DNA from: Gemmatales bacterium
GTDB taxonomy: Bacteria > Planctomycetota > Planctomycetia > Gemmatales > HRBIN36
Direction: 5' to 3'
Assembly: GCA_025060195.1 (NCBI GenBank)
Contig: JANXCQ010000031.1
Span: 1 to 46,866, forward strand
Length of the DNA stretch: 46,866 nucleotides
Below are positions 17,876-26,367 of this stretch, in pieces. Position 1 is the stretch's first letter; every line of letters begins with the position of its first letter. The notes under the pieces were generated by a model. It had not been told where the DNA came from and ran no database searches. It saw only the letters and a list, made by a program, of their open reading frames with translations. Both the position numbers and the translations under genes were made by a program.

Positions 17876-19033
17876 CTATTCTTCATCCTCCTCTTCCTCA
17901 TCATATTCTTCCTCCTCTTCGTACTCCTCCTCTTCCTCCTCGTACTCTTCTTCCATGCCCTTTTCGGCCATGGCGATGCGCTGAGCTAATTCTGCCGGAC
18001 GGTTAGCGCGAAGCAAAACTTCCTCTTTGTCCACAAGGTTTTCTTTCCAAAGTTGGAAGAGGCTGTCGTCCAGCAAAAACATACCCTCCTTGCGGCCGGT
18101 CTGAATCACGGATTCGATGCGGTAAATTTTGTTTTCTCGAATCAGGTTCTGAATGGCGGGAGTAACCACCATCATTTCATAGGCGGCGACGAGGCCGCTA
18201 GGCTTGCGGGGTAACAGCGTTTGTGACAAGACGCCGATCAAGGCAGTAGAGAGTTGAGTGCGAATCTGGTCCTGCTGTTCTTTGGGGAAAACGTCGATAA
18301 TGCGGTTGACGGTGCTGGCGGCGCCGCTGGTGTGCAACGTACCAAAGACTACGTGCCCAGTTTCCGCCGCTTCGATGGCGGTTTGGATGGTTTCCAAGTC
18401 GCGCATTTCACCAACCAGGATGACGTCAGGGTCTTGCCGCAGTGCGCGACGTAAAGCTTCGGCAAACGTCGGCACGTCCACGCCAATCTCTCGTTGGGTT
18501 ATGATGGAACGCTTATGCTGGTGGTAATACTCGATCGGGTCTTCGATGGTGATAATGTGACGGTCGTAATTCTCGTTCAGCCAGTTGATCATGCTGGCCA
18601 AGCTGGTGGTCTTACCCGAACCTGTCGGGCCGGTCACAAGCAACAGACCGCGGGGACGCACAATCAACCGGCGGATGGCCTCCGGCATACGAATCTGCTC
18701 GAAAGTTAGGAATTGGCTCGGGATACGACGTAAGACAATACCGATTCGCCCACGCTCTTTGAACACGGAAACGCGAAAACGGCATTTATCGCCGTAGGCA
18801 AAGGCAAAGTCGGCGCTGCCACGCTCTTGCAACTCCTGTTGACAACGATCTGGCGTGATGGCCTTCATGAGGGCCTGCGTGTCGTCGGGCTCCAGGACTT
18901 TCGTTTCCAGTCGTTTTAACCGACCTTCATGCCGAATAACAGGGGGCTGGCCCACACGAATATGCAAGTCGCTGGCCTTGAGCTGATAAACCGTCTCCAA
19001 AAGTTTTTCCATTAGGACTTGTCCAGCAGGCAT
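17876..19033 (-). CDS. PilT-type retraction ATPase with acidic tail
   Basis: A 385-residue ATPase. The N-terminus (LLETVYQLKASDLHIRVGQPPVIRHEGRL) is the PilT PAS-like domain opening; Walker A GPTGSGKTT, the Asp box TIEDPIEYYH, Walker B ILVGEMRD and the His box GTLHTSGAAST follow. The AIRNLIRE-like PilT motif appears as AIQNLIREN. It lacks the N-terminal MshEN domain and the zinc-binding cysteines of PilB, as expected. PilT normally disassembles the pilus to retract it. The last 26 residues are almost entirely Glu/Asp/Tyr, encoded by repetitive GAA/GAG codons; such a tail is unusual. A good ribosome binding site (AAGGAG) precedes the ATG. Confidence 0.93.
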   Translation of the reverse strand: MPAGQVLMEKLLETVYQLKASDLHIRVGQPPVIRHEGRLKRLETKVLEPDDTQALMKAITPDRCQQELQERGSADFAFAYGDKCRFRVSVFKERGRIGIVLRRIPSQFLTFEQIRMPEAIRRLIVRPRGLLLVTGPTGSGKTTSLASMINWLNENYDRHIITIEDPIEYYHQHKRSIITQREIGVDVPTFAEALRRALRQDPDVILVGEMRDLETIQTAIEAAETGHVVFGTLHTSGAASTVNRIIDVFPKEQQDQIRTQLSTALIGVLSQTLLPRKPSGLVAAYEMMVVTPAIQNLIRENKIYRIESVIQTGRKEGMFLLDDSLFQLWKENLVDKEEVLLRANRPAELAQRIAMAEKGMEEEYEEEEEEYEEEEEYDEEEEDEE

Positions 19034-19128
19034 CGCTGCTTCTCCTTTGCGGACTAGGAAGACAGAAATGTCCGAATGAGAAGGTAATCTCCACGATATT
19101 CGGATGCGTAAGACTAAGCCGTTCCTGA

Positions 19129-20841
19129 TTAAATATAAACACTTTCATGGTGGCAAATACTGAGCACTTCCTCCAGTGTCGTTAAGCCGTTACACGCCTT
19201 CTCTACACCATCTTCTAAAAGGGTGCGCATACCGAACATGCGTGCATAGCGGCGGATGACCTGAGCGGGTTCGCGTTTGAAAGTCAGTTCGCGTAAGGTC
19301 GAGTTCATCTTCATCAGCTCGAAGATGCCGGTGCGGCCGCGGTATCCCGTGTGGTGGCAATGCTGGCAGCCACGGCCACGGTAGAAAGTGGCGGTCTTGA
19401 GCCGTTCGGGGGTGAGACCGGCCGCTTTGATTTCCGCTGCGCTGGGCTGGTCGGGTTCACGACATTTTGGACATACTAGCCGGACCAGTCGTTGCGCCAT
19501 TACCCCAATCAAACTGGACGCAATCAGGAACGGCTGCAGTCCGATGTCTACCAAACGCGTGATCGCGCTCGGCGCATCGTTAGTGTGTAAGGTGCTGAAC
19601 ACCAAGTGCCCTGTCAGGGCTGCCTGGATGGCGATTTCCGCAGTTTCCTTATCCCGGATTTCTCCGACAAGTATGATGTTGGGCGCCTGGCGTAATGTGG
19701 CCCGAAGAATACGGGCGAAGTCCAAACCTATCTGGTGTTTGACCTCCACTTGGTTCACGCCCGGTAAGTAATACTCAACGGGGTCTTCCGCAGTGATAAT
19801 TTTACGGTCAGGGCGATTCAACTCATTGAGCACTGCGTACAAAGTGGTGGTTTTTCCTGAACCAGTGGGCCCCGTCACCAGGAAGATGCCATTGGGGCGT
19901 TTGATGATCTGCACAAATTTCTGGTAGTCCGATTCGCTGAAACCCAGTTCGCGGATGCTGATTTGTACGTTCTGACGGTCGAGAATGCGCATCACGCAGG
20001 CTTGGCCGTGGTTGGTTGGCAAAATGCTGACGCGCAGGTCGTAGTGTTTCCCGTTGAGGACCATCTTGATGCGGCCATCCTGCGGACGGCGCTTCTCCGC
20101 AATATCCATCTTGGCCATAATTTTGATGCGGGAAATAATCGCGGGCAACAATCGTTTGGGTGGGCTGTCGCGCTGCACTAAGACTCCGTCAATGCGGTAA
20201 CGCACACGAACGTGGTCGGCGAACGGCTCGATATGAATATCGCTGGCCCGCAAACTGACCGCTTCCTGAATGATCAGGTTGACCAGCTTCACTACGGGAG
20301 CATCGCTATCTAGAATCGCCGCTGCAGCTGCTGCCGACTCTGTTTCCGTCGTATCGATAGCTGTATCGGTGAACTCTTGGAGCATGGAGTCCACCGACTC
20401 GGTTTCGCTTTGACCATAGTAGCGGTTGATGGCCTCGATAATTTGTTCTCGGGGCGCCAACACGGGCTGGATGTCTTTGTTCAGGATGAATTGCAATTTT
20501 TGGATTGTATCCATATCCATCGGGTCGCTCATGATTACCTTGAGCGTCCCATTCTCTTGGGCCAAGGGTAAAATCACGTTTTCGCGGGCAACCGATTCTG
20601 GGACCAACTCAATGACCGAGGGCGGAATAGTGACTTGGCTTAGGTCCACGGCCTGCAAATTGTGATACTCGGCGATGGCTTGCATAATTTCGGTTGGCGT
20701 GACGTAACCGAGCTTAACCAGGGCATCGGCGAGTTTAGCGCCAGTAGATTGCTGGAGCTGCAATGCCTCCCGCAGTTGGTCCGCGCTGATCAACTTCTTG
20801 CGCAGTAATACGTCAGTAAAATCCCCACGCCCCTTGGTCAT
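19129..20841 (-). CDS. PilB/GspE-type assembly ATPase
   Basis: A 570-residue extension ATPase, first gene of the minus-strand secretion/pilus cluster. It has an MshEN domain (about residues 6-140), the linker, then DIHIEPF near 201, Walker A GPTGSGKT at 324-331, the Asp box TAEDPVEYY, Walker B ILVGEIRD at 390-397, the His box FSTLHTNDAPS and zinc-binding cysteine pairs at 457/460 and 492/495. Length matches PilB (about 570). The start ATG is preceded by AGGGGAG. The AT-rich divergent gap upstream (20842-21017) should hold its promoter, but no strong hexamer pair is visible. Together with the second PilB-type gene, two extension ATPases share one platform protein here. Confidence 0.93.
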   Translation of the reverse strand: MTKGRGDFTDVLLRKKLISADQLREALQLQQSTGAKLADALVKLGYVTPTEIMQAIAEYHNLQAVDLSQVTIPPSVIELVPESVARENVILPLAQENGTLKVIMSDPMDMDTIQKLQFILNKDIQPVLAPREQIIEAINRYYGQSETESVDSMLQEFTDTAIDTTETESAAAAAAILDSDAPVVKLVNLIIQEAVSLRASDIHIEPFADHVRVRYRIDGVLVQRDSPPKRLLPAIISRIKIMAKMDIAEKRRPQDGRIKMVLNGKHYDLRVSILPTNHGQACVMRILDRQNVQISIRELGFSESDYQKFVQIIKRPNGIFLVTGPTGSGKTTTLYAVLNELNRPDRKIITAEDPVEYYLPGVNQVEVKHQIGLDFARILRATLRQAPNIILVGEIRDKETAEIAIQAALTGHLVFSTLHTNDAPSAITRLVDIGLQPFLIASSLIGVMAQRLVRLVCPKCREPDQPSAAEIKAAGLTPERLKTATFYRGRGCQHCHHTGYRGRTGIFELMKMNSTLRELTFKREPAQVIRRYARMFGMRTLLEDGVEKACNGLTTLEEVLSICHHESVYI

Positions 20842-21017
20842 GACCGTGTGCTCCCCTGACTCTGGTCAATTTCAGCCGCAGACGCTCCGAATTCTAGAGT
20901 TGTCCCAAGTTATAAATACAACTAGATAACCTGGGCCAGAGACTAATCTTAAATCCCGTAGTATATTATTCTTCAAATTAGTAACAAAAGGAACTCTTTG
21001 CAAGCAAAAACCTCTTA

Positions 21018-21242
21018 ATGCTGGAATCGATTGAGGCGAAACCATACGAAGAGCTTATGCTCTATCTCATCGGGCGTGGTTTACAGGTGATTGGTCTGGT
21101 GCTGGTGCCGATAGCCGTGGCTGGCAACTTGGCGGAAATCGCGCAGGCTCCATTCGCGTTATCGCTACGAGAATCACTGGGGTTAGCAGTAGTGGGAATG
21201 GCCGCGTTTTATTTTGGGTTCTTGCTCCAGGGCCGGCGCTGA
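21018..21242 (+). CDS. Small two-helix membrane protein
   Basis: A 74-residue protein of unknown function. After a short charged head it has two hydrophobic stretches, about residues 19-38 (GLQVIGLVLVPIAVAG) and 54-70 (LGLAVVGMAAFYFGFLL), joined by a loop with LAEIAQAPFALSLRE, and ends in RR. The composition is plainly membrane-protein-like. Small proteins of this shape occur in planctomycetes, but I recognise no family. The start is uncertain: the ATG at 21057 (giving MLYLIGRGLQ) has a better purine-rich site (GAAGAG) than the one at 21018. It is transcribed divergently from the pilus cluster. Confidence 0.6.
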   Translation: MLESIEAKPYEELMLYLIGRGLQVIGLVLVPIAVAGNLAEIAQAPFALSLRESLGLAVVGMAAFYFGFLLQGRR

Positions 21243-21507
21243 ACCAAAGTAACAAGCGGGTTGGAAAGTGAGCAAGAAGTACGCTTGGAATCCGATTTGA
21301 CGAGCAGTTGTGGGTGGTCAAGCTGTCTAGGTGGATTCTCTACCCGACTCGTTTGCGACGCTCCACGGGAACTTTCGCACGGCTAAGCTGAACTGCACAC
21401 TGCTCGTATAAAAACATTTCTCGCGATAATGCGGGTCTTAAAGAGCGTGTGAAATAGGTCACACGGCAGCGGCGTTGAGCCAAGCAGGGGAGAGGAAGGA
21501 GCAAGAT

Positions 21508-22443
21508 ATGAAACTAGGTAAGAGCACGCGGGAGGCCTTTGGATTAGCTCTGGCCGAGTTGGGCGCGCGCTATGACGACATTGTAGTACTCGATGCGGAC
21601 GTGCACAATTCGACGCGAACGGAGTACTTCGCCCAGCGGTTTCCCCAGCGATTTATCAATGTGGGAATTGCGGAATCGAACCTAGTGAGCGTGGCGAGCG
21701 GCCTAGCGGCAAGCGGGAAGCGTCCCTGGCTGGCCAGTTTTGCCTGCTTTGTCATGTGCAATGCGTTCGATCAGTTGCGCATGTCGGTGGCGTTTCCGGC
21801 GTTGGATGTCAAAGTAGTAGGCAGCCATGCGGGCATTTCCATAGGGGAAGACGGACCTTCGCAGATGGGCATTGAAGATGTGGCCTTAGCCTGTGTATTG
21901 CCGAATTTTACCGTGGTCGTACCTGCCGATGAAGCAAGCACGCGTCAAGCAGTATGGGCATTAGCCGAGCTGCGGGGCCCAGCGTATCTGCGTGTTGGTC
22001 GTCCGAATGTTCCTGTGGTGTACGAGAGCGAAGTGCCTCTGCGGTTGGGTCGGGCCAATTGCTTGCGCGACGGACGCGACCTTACCATTATTGCCAACGG
22101 GCTGATGGTCGCAGCGGCGTTGGAAGCAGCGGAGGAGCTGGCTCGGTTAGGTGTCAGTGTCCGCGTGCTCGACATGCACACGGTCAAGCCCCTGGATCAC
22201 GAGGCCGTTGCCCGCGCTGCGCGTGAAACCGGGCGAATCGTGGTTGCGGAGGAACATCTCAAGCATGGTGGCCTGGGCAGCGCGGTAGCGCAGTCTGTGG
22301 CCGAACAATGTCCTGTGCCGATGCGGTTCGTGGCCTTGAACGATACCTACGCGGAGTCGGGCACACCGCAGGATTTATTACGCAAATACGAACTCACCGC
22401 CGCCGACATTGTGCGGGCTGCTCGCAGTTTGCTTCAGACGTAG
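21508..22443 (+). CDS. Transketolase family protein, C-terminal (pyrimidine-binding) half
   Basis: A 311-residue protein equal to the C-terminal half of a split transketolase or DXP-synthase-like enzyme. The pyrimidine-binding domain spans about residues 3-165 (DIVVLDADVHNST, NVGIAESNLVSVASGLAASG, SHAGISIGEDGPSQMGIEDVA), and the transketolase C-terminal domain follows (LTIIANGLMVAAALEAAEEL, VVAEEHLKHGGLGSAVAQ). It needs an N-terminal subunit that binds the thiamine pyrophosphate; in most genomes that gene is adjacent, but none is found here on either side. The ATG at 21508 is chosen for its ribosome binding site AAGGAG; an upstream TTG at 21475 is less likely. The substrate cannot be told. 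Confidence 0.88.
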   Translation: MKLGKSTREAFGLALAELGARYDDIVVLDADVHNSTRTEYFAQRFPQRFINVGIAESNLVSVASGLAASGKRPWLASFACFVMCNAFDQLRMSVAFPALDVKVVGSHAGISIGEDGPSQMGIEDVALACVLPNFTVVVPADEASTRQAVWALAELRGPAYLRVGRPNVPVVYESEVPLRLGRANCLRDGRDLTIIANGLMVAAALEAAEELARLGVSVRVLDMHTVKPLDHEAVARAARETGRIVVAEEHLKHGGLGSAVAQSVAEQCPVPMRFVALNDTYAESGTPQDLLRKYELTAADIVRAARSLLQT

Positions 22444-22749
22444 TCGAGCAATAGCCGCGCGCATCCAGTACGATCCGAATTGGGCTTGTTCGCCGACAAG
22501 ACACCCATGATGGGTAACACAAGGTAAACACTTAGGCCTCGAGGCGCAGGCTACAGGCAGTGCAATCGCTACCGAAGCGGGGACTAAAATAATTACTTAT
22601 AAAATTAGAAACTCAAATTCTGCCTGCGAGGCGCAGAAATTCGCGGTGCAGGAGCGGATTTCCCAAGAGGAGCACAAGCTCGAAGAGAAATCCCGATGGC
22701 TGACGAAGCGGTTCCGATGCGACTGCAAGTAGGGAAGTAGTGGACGGGT
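22444..22749. other. Intergenic region without a supported gene
   Basis: A 306-base gap before hemX. On the plus strand one frame is open from a TGA near 22510 to a TAG at 22729-22731 and looks somewhat protein-like near its end (QERISQEEHKLEEKSRW), but it has no ATG, and the only GTG would give 28 residues. An AT-rich patch near 22590-22620 could contain a promoter for hemX. No tRNA or terminator was seen. Confidence 0.5.
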
Positions 22750-23568
22750 ATGGATTGGCATCGTATTAACGTGGTCTGTTTTACTGCGAGCTACGGTTTG
22801 GCGTGGTTGGCCGAATTGGGGCGACTGTGGAAGCCCGATGCTCGGTGGTTGCGCTGGCTTATGGTGGGCTTCATGGCTGCCGGGCTGCTTGCACACACGC
22901 TGTATTTGGCAGCACGCTGGACTCCGACAGCCGGCGAAGCGCGGTCCTTATTATGGTTAGCTTGGATCGTGGCGTTTTTGGGGCTTTATGGCGCGATGCA
23001 CTATCGGCGGGTGGCTTGGTGTGTATTTGTGTTACCTGTGGTGTTGGCGTTAATCGGCTTGGCGACGTTGTGGCCGGCCGCTCACGGTTGGCCAGCTATA
23101 ACGGGGCCGTTAGATCGTTGGCTCATCACGGCGCACGTAGCGCTGTTGGTCTTAGGCGGAGTCGGTCTGTGCGTGAGCTTCGTAGCCAGTGTGATGTATC
23201 TGCTCCAGGCGCGCCGACTCCGGCATAAGCAAGCTCTGGGCGAGGGACTGCGGTTGTTGAGCTTGGAGCGGTTAGAGCGGATGATCCGGCATGGTGTTGC
23301 CTGGGCCTTCCCCTTGTGGACGGCCGGTGTCATCCTGGGCATGTTCCTACTGTGGCAGCGACGCGAATTCAGTTGGCTGGATGCGAAGGTAATTAGCGGA
23401 GCGGTCTTGGTGCTAGTGTTCGTGATGCTGCTAGACTTGCGCTATCGGCAACATCAACGGGGCAGACGGTTTGCCTGGGCGGCGATCATGGCATTTGTAA
23501 TGTTCCTGGTGGCTCTCAGCATTGAAGCTTTCGCTCCAAGTTGGCATCGGTTTGGAGGTGGGTCATGA
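22750..23568 (+). CDS. hemX: HemX/CcsA-like cytochrome c assembly membrane protein
   Basis: A 272-residue polytopic membrane protein with about eight hydrophobic helices and few charged loops. The N-terminal TASYGLAWLAELGRL and the helix starting ITAHVALLVLGGVGLCVSFVASVMYLLQARRL match the CcsA/HemX group (cytochrome c assembly protein family). CcsA proper carries a WWD motif for haem handling; I do not see it, which favours HemX. In Bacillus HemX controls the amount of glutamyl-tRNA reductase, and here the gene overlaps hemA by four bases (ATGA), so the pair is translationally coupled. Whether it works in haem regulation or cytochrome biogenesis is inferred from this context. Confidence 0.82.
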   Translation: MDWHRINVVCFTASYGLAWLAELGRLWKPDARWLRWLMVGFMAAGLLAHTLYLAARWTPTAGEARSLLWLAWIVAFLGLYGAMHYRRVAWCVFVLPVVLALIGLATLWPAAHGWPAITGPLDRWLITAHVALLVLGGVGLCVSFVASVMYLLQARRLRHKQALGEGLRLLSLERLERMIRHGVAWAFPLWTAGVILGMFLLWQRREFSWLDAKVISGAVLVLVFVMLLDLRYRQHQRGRRFAWAAIMAFVMFLVALSIEAFAPSWHRFGGGS

Positions 23569-24842
23569 ACGTCGTCGTCATCGGCGCTAATCATCGCACC
23601 ATGCCGATGGGCCTGCGGGAACGTCTGGCCGTGGGACGCGATCGCCTGGCCGACTTCTTGACCACCTTACAGACGCGGTTCGGGGGCGAAGTAGTCCTCT
23701 TGAGCACTTGCAATCGAGTGGAAGTTTACATGGCGCGACTCGAGGGCGAACCGCTGCCGTGCGCCGGGGATTGGGCCGAATTCACACAACAGCGAGGTTT
23801 GGCATCTGCCAGTGAAGTGCGGCCATGCCTCTATGAGCATCGCCGAAACGAAGCGGTTCGCCACTTATTTCGAGTCGCCTCGGGTTTGGATAGCCTCGTC
23901 GTCGGGGAAGACCAGATCGCCCATCAGGTCAAGATGGCCTATGACTGGGCGCAGGAAATTGGCACCGTTGGTCCGATCTTGCATGCACTCTTCCAGCAAG
24001 CGCGCGTCGTCAGTAAGCGAGTACGGCGCGAGACAGGTATTGCCCAAGGCAAGATGTCGATTGCCAGTTTAGGCATTGATTACTTGCGACAAGTGTTTGC
24101 TAGTTTTCGCGATAAGACGGTGCTATTGCTCGGCGCAGGGAAGATGGGCGAACTCACGTTGAAGCATCTATTGGAACTACGACCGAGGCGAATCCTAGTA
24201 TGCAATCGCGGCCTGGAAAAAGCTGAGGCCTTAGCCCGCACTTATCACGGCCAAGTGTATGCGTGGGAGCAACTGGACGAGGCTCTAGTCGAAGCGGATA
24301 TTGTTCTGAGCGCTACGGGCGCCGCAGAGATCGTGGTATCGCGTTCGCGCTTTGAGGCGCTCTTACCTCGGCGTTTGGGTCGGCACCTGGCGATTCTCGA
24401 TTTAGCGGTGCCTCGCGACTTCGAGCCAAGCATCGCGGAATTGGAGGAAGTTGATTTGTTGCTCAACGTGGACGATCTGAATCGTATTCGCGACGAAGTG
24501 CTCAAAGAGCGCTTGCGTCATGTCCCCGCGGCAGAAGCTCTGGTTCAGAGTGAAACGGAAAGCTTCCTAGCCAACTGGAACCGCCGCCGTCTTGGGCCAG
24601 CTATTGCACGCCTGTGCCAAGAGTGGGAGCGTATTCGCCTCGAGGTGCAGCAGCAATGTTTTCGACAGCTGGACGGCAAGCTCAAGCCGGAAGATATGCG
24701 CGTCATTGAGAGTGCGTTTCGTTTGTTGCAGAACAAGTATCTGCACTTCCCGCTGTCTGCTTTACGGGAAGAGGCCAAGCGCGGGGGGCGGATGTTAGAA
24801 GCACTGTTAGGTCTATTTGGGCTGGAACGTGGGTCAGAATAG
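23565..24842 (+). CDS. hemA: Glutamyl-tRNA reductase
   Basis: A 425-residue enzyme making glutamate-1-semialdehyde from glutamyl-tRNA with NADPH, the first step of tetrapyrrole synthesis by the C5 pathway. Visible features: VIGANHRTMPMGLRERLAV at the N-terminus, the catalytic Cys49 in LLSTCNRVEVY, HLFRVASGLDSLVVGEDQI, the NADPH-binding VLLLGAGKMGE, VLSATGAAEIV and DLAVPRDFEPS, and a C-terminal dimerisation helix region. The ATG at 23565 overlaps the hemX stop and follows GGAGGT by six bases; the earlier ATG at 23541 lies inside hemX. No hemC or hemB gene is adjacent. Confidence 0.96.
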   Translation: MNVVVIGANHRTMPMGLRERLAVGRDRLADFLTTLQTRFGGEVVLLSTCNRVEVYMARLEGEPLPCAGDWAEFTQQRGLASASEVRPCLYEHRRNEAVRHLFRVASGLDSLVVGEDQIAHQVKMAYDWAQEIGTVGPILHALFQQARVVSKRVRRETGIAQGKMSIASLGIDYLRQVFASFRDKTVLLLGAGKMGELTLKHLLELRPRRILVCNRGLEKAEALARTYHGQVYAWEQLDEALVEADIVLSATGAAEIVVSRSRFEALLPRRLGRHLAILDLAVPRDFEPSIAELEEVDLLLNVDDLNRIRDEVLKERLRHVPAAEALVQSETESFLANWNRRRLGPAIARLCQEWERIRLEVQQQCFRQLDGKLKPEDMRVIESAFRLLQNKYLHFPLSALREEAKRGGRMLEALLGLFGLERGSE

Positions 24843-25278
24843 TCCGCGAAGGCAGGGAAAAGCGAGTGTGTGCCCTGTGCTGGCAGGAGTCCTCGTGATT
24901 ACATTGCTCTCACGAAATTTGTTAGGCTGATGCCCGCGAGCTGGCCGATGTTGTCAACGCGCTGGAACAGGGGAACCGAGCAGCGAAAGAGGGCAACAAC
25001 TGGGTCGGTAAGGGGTGCCGACTTTGGGAGAACACCGAGCCACCATCCGCGCGGACGCCTTGGTGAGCGGGTAAGGAGATTGCACCTGGCATGCTGGCGC
25101 AGGGATGACGCCAGGCCGCTTGACCCCACCACCCTGTTCCCCCGTGCCGAGGCCGACCCCGACTCCTTGGGTCGGCTTCGTGCCTTTAACGTTGCAGTTG
25201 CCGCTTTATCAAAAGTTCAACTATATGGGGCGTGGTCTGTCGATTTCCTTTGGCGCGTCTTCTAGGAGGTAGGAAGCG
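24843..25278. other. Gap between hemA and rsmH with a strong hairpin
   Basis: No gene is supported in these 436 bases. A 12-bp hairpin at 25148-25180 (arms CGAGGCCGACCC and GGGTCGGCTTCG, one G-T pair, 9-base loop) is the clearest element; it lacks a following T-run. A candidate -35/-10 pair (TTGCCG at 25198, TATATG at 25222) could serve rsmH. The frame 24925-25064 reads protein-like (ADARELADVVNALEQG) but directly follows a stop and has no start codon. The consensus features of RNase P RNA, tmRNA or SRP RNA were not found. Confidence 0.45.
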
Positions 25279-26184
25279 TTGGCTCATGAGCCTGCTCATC
25301 CAGCTCCTGCTCGGCATGTGCCCGTCCTTCTTTCCGCCGTGCTCGAATACCTGGCGCCGCAACCGGGACAGACCCTGGCTGATGTGACCGTCGGAGCGGG
25401 CGGACATGCCCAGGCCATTGCACAGCGCCTGGGTGCATCGGGAACTCTTCTGGCCCTCGACCAGGATCCTACCATGTTGGCACTGGCGCAGCAGCGAGTG
25501 TATCCCTGTCGCGTGGTGTGGTGTCGAGCCAAGTTTGACGCCTTGCCTGCAGTTCTAGCCGAGCAGGGTATCTCTGCGCTCGATGGCGTGTTAGCGGATC
25601 TAGGCATTTCCAGCGACCAGTTAGACGACCCGCAGCGTGGTTTCAGTTTCTTACACGAGGGCCCGCTCGACATGCGGCTTGACCCCACGGCGAACATTCC
25701 CACTGCCGCCGATTTGTTGGCTCGACTTAGCGAGCGAGAACTTGCCGATATCCTCTGGCGCTATGGCGAAGAACGTTACAGCCGACGGATTGCCCGACGG
25801 ATTGTGCAAACGCGGCAACGCCAACCCATCCGTAGCACCACGCAACTGGCCCAGTTGGTGCGTTCCTGTGTGCCCCGCTCAGGACGCATTGACCCAGCTA
25901 CACGCACTTTCCAAGCCCTGCGCATCGCGGTGAACGATGAACTCGGCACACTTCAACACTTTCTCCAGGCCTTACCCCAATGCTTGCGGGTCGGCGGACG
26001 TGCAGTGATCATCAGCTTTCATTCCCTGGAAGACCGCCTCGTCAAACAGGCATTTCGGCAAGGCGATCGCTGGTTGGTCTTGACAAAAAAGCCCGTGCGC
26101 CCCGATGCTGCGGAAATTCGCGCAAACCCACGGGCACGCAGTGCACGACTTCGCGCTGCTCAATTGCTGGCACGCGCGAGCTAA
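25279..26184 (+). CDS. rsmH: 16S rRNA m4C1402 methyltransferase RsmH
   Basis: A 301-residue SAM-dependent methyltransferase that methylates N4 of C1402 in the decoding site of 16S rRNA. Landmarks: ARHVPVLLSAVLEYL, the SAM-binding LADVTVGAGGHAQAI, LDGVLADLGISSDQLDDPQRGFSF, PLDMRLD, TFQALRIAVNDEL and VIISFHSLEDRLVKQAF, all family-defining. The start is a TTG at 25279, chosen because AGGAGGT sits eight bases upstream. In most bacteria rsmH heads the dcw cell-division cluster next to ftsL and ftsI; here it stands without them, a common state in planctomycetes, which lack FtsZ and much of that cluster. The next gene is a LysM protein, which occupies the usual ftsL position. Confidence 0.95.
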   Translation: MAHEPAHPAPARHVPVLLSAVLEYLAPQPGQTLADVTVGAGGHAQAIAQRLGASGTLLALDQDPTMLALAQQRVYPCRVVWCRAKFDALPAVLAEQGISALDGVLADLGISSDQLDDPQRGFSFLHEGPLDMRLDPTANIPTAADLLARLSERELADILWRYGEERYSRRIARRIVQTRQRQPIRSTTQLAQLVRSCVPRSGRIDPATRTFQALRIAVNDELGTLQHFLQALPQCLRVGGRAVIISFHSLEDRLVKQAFRQGDRWLVLTKKPVRPDAAEIRANPRARSARLRAAQLLARAS

Positions 26185-26367
26185 TGCTCGGCAGGCAGGA
26201 GGGCTGGAAACCTTGCTGTAGCTGGCTCGTGCAGCTGAGCGGATACTCGTGTCCACCATGTTTGGTCTGCACCCGCAAAGATTAGACGAAGATGAGCACA
26301 GCACCTTCGGCTTGCATTTAGCGTTGCTCACGCTGAGCAGGACGTCCCTTTCACATGGAGGTAAACT

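Noticed and set aside
22510..22731. Protein-like open frame before hemX
   Set aside because: No ATG and no ribosome binding site; the only GTG start gives 28 residues. Possibly a gene remnant, but not supportable.
24870..25265. Plus-strand open frame of 131 codons before rsmH
   Set aside because: No recognisable motif, Arg-rich composition typical of random GC-rich frames, and it contains the strong hairpin; no ribosome binding site.
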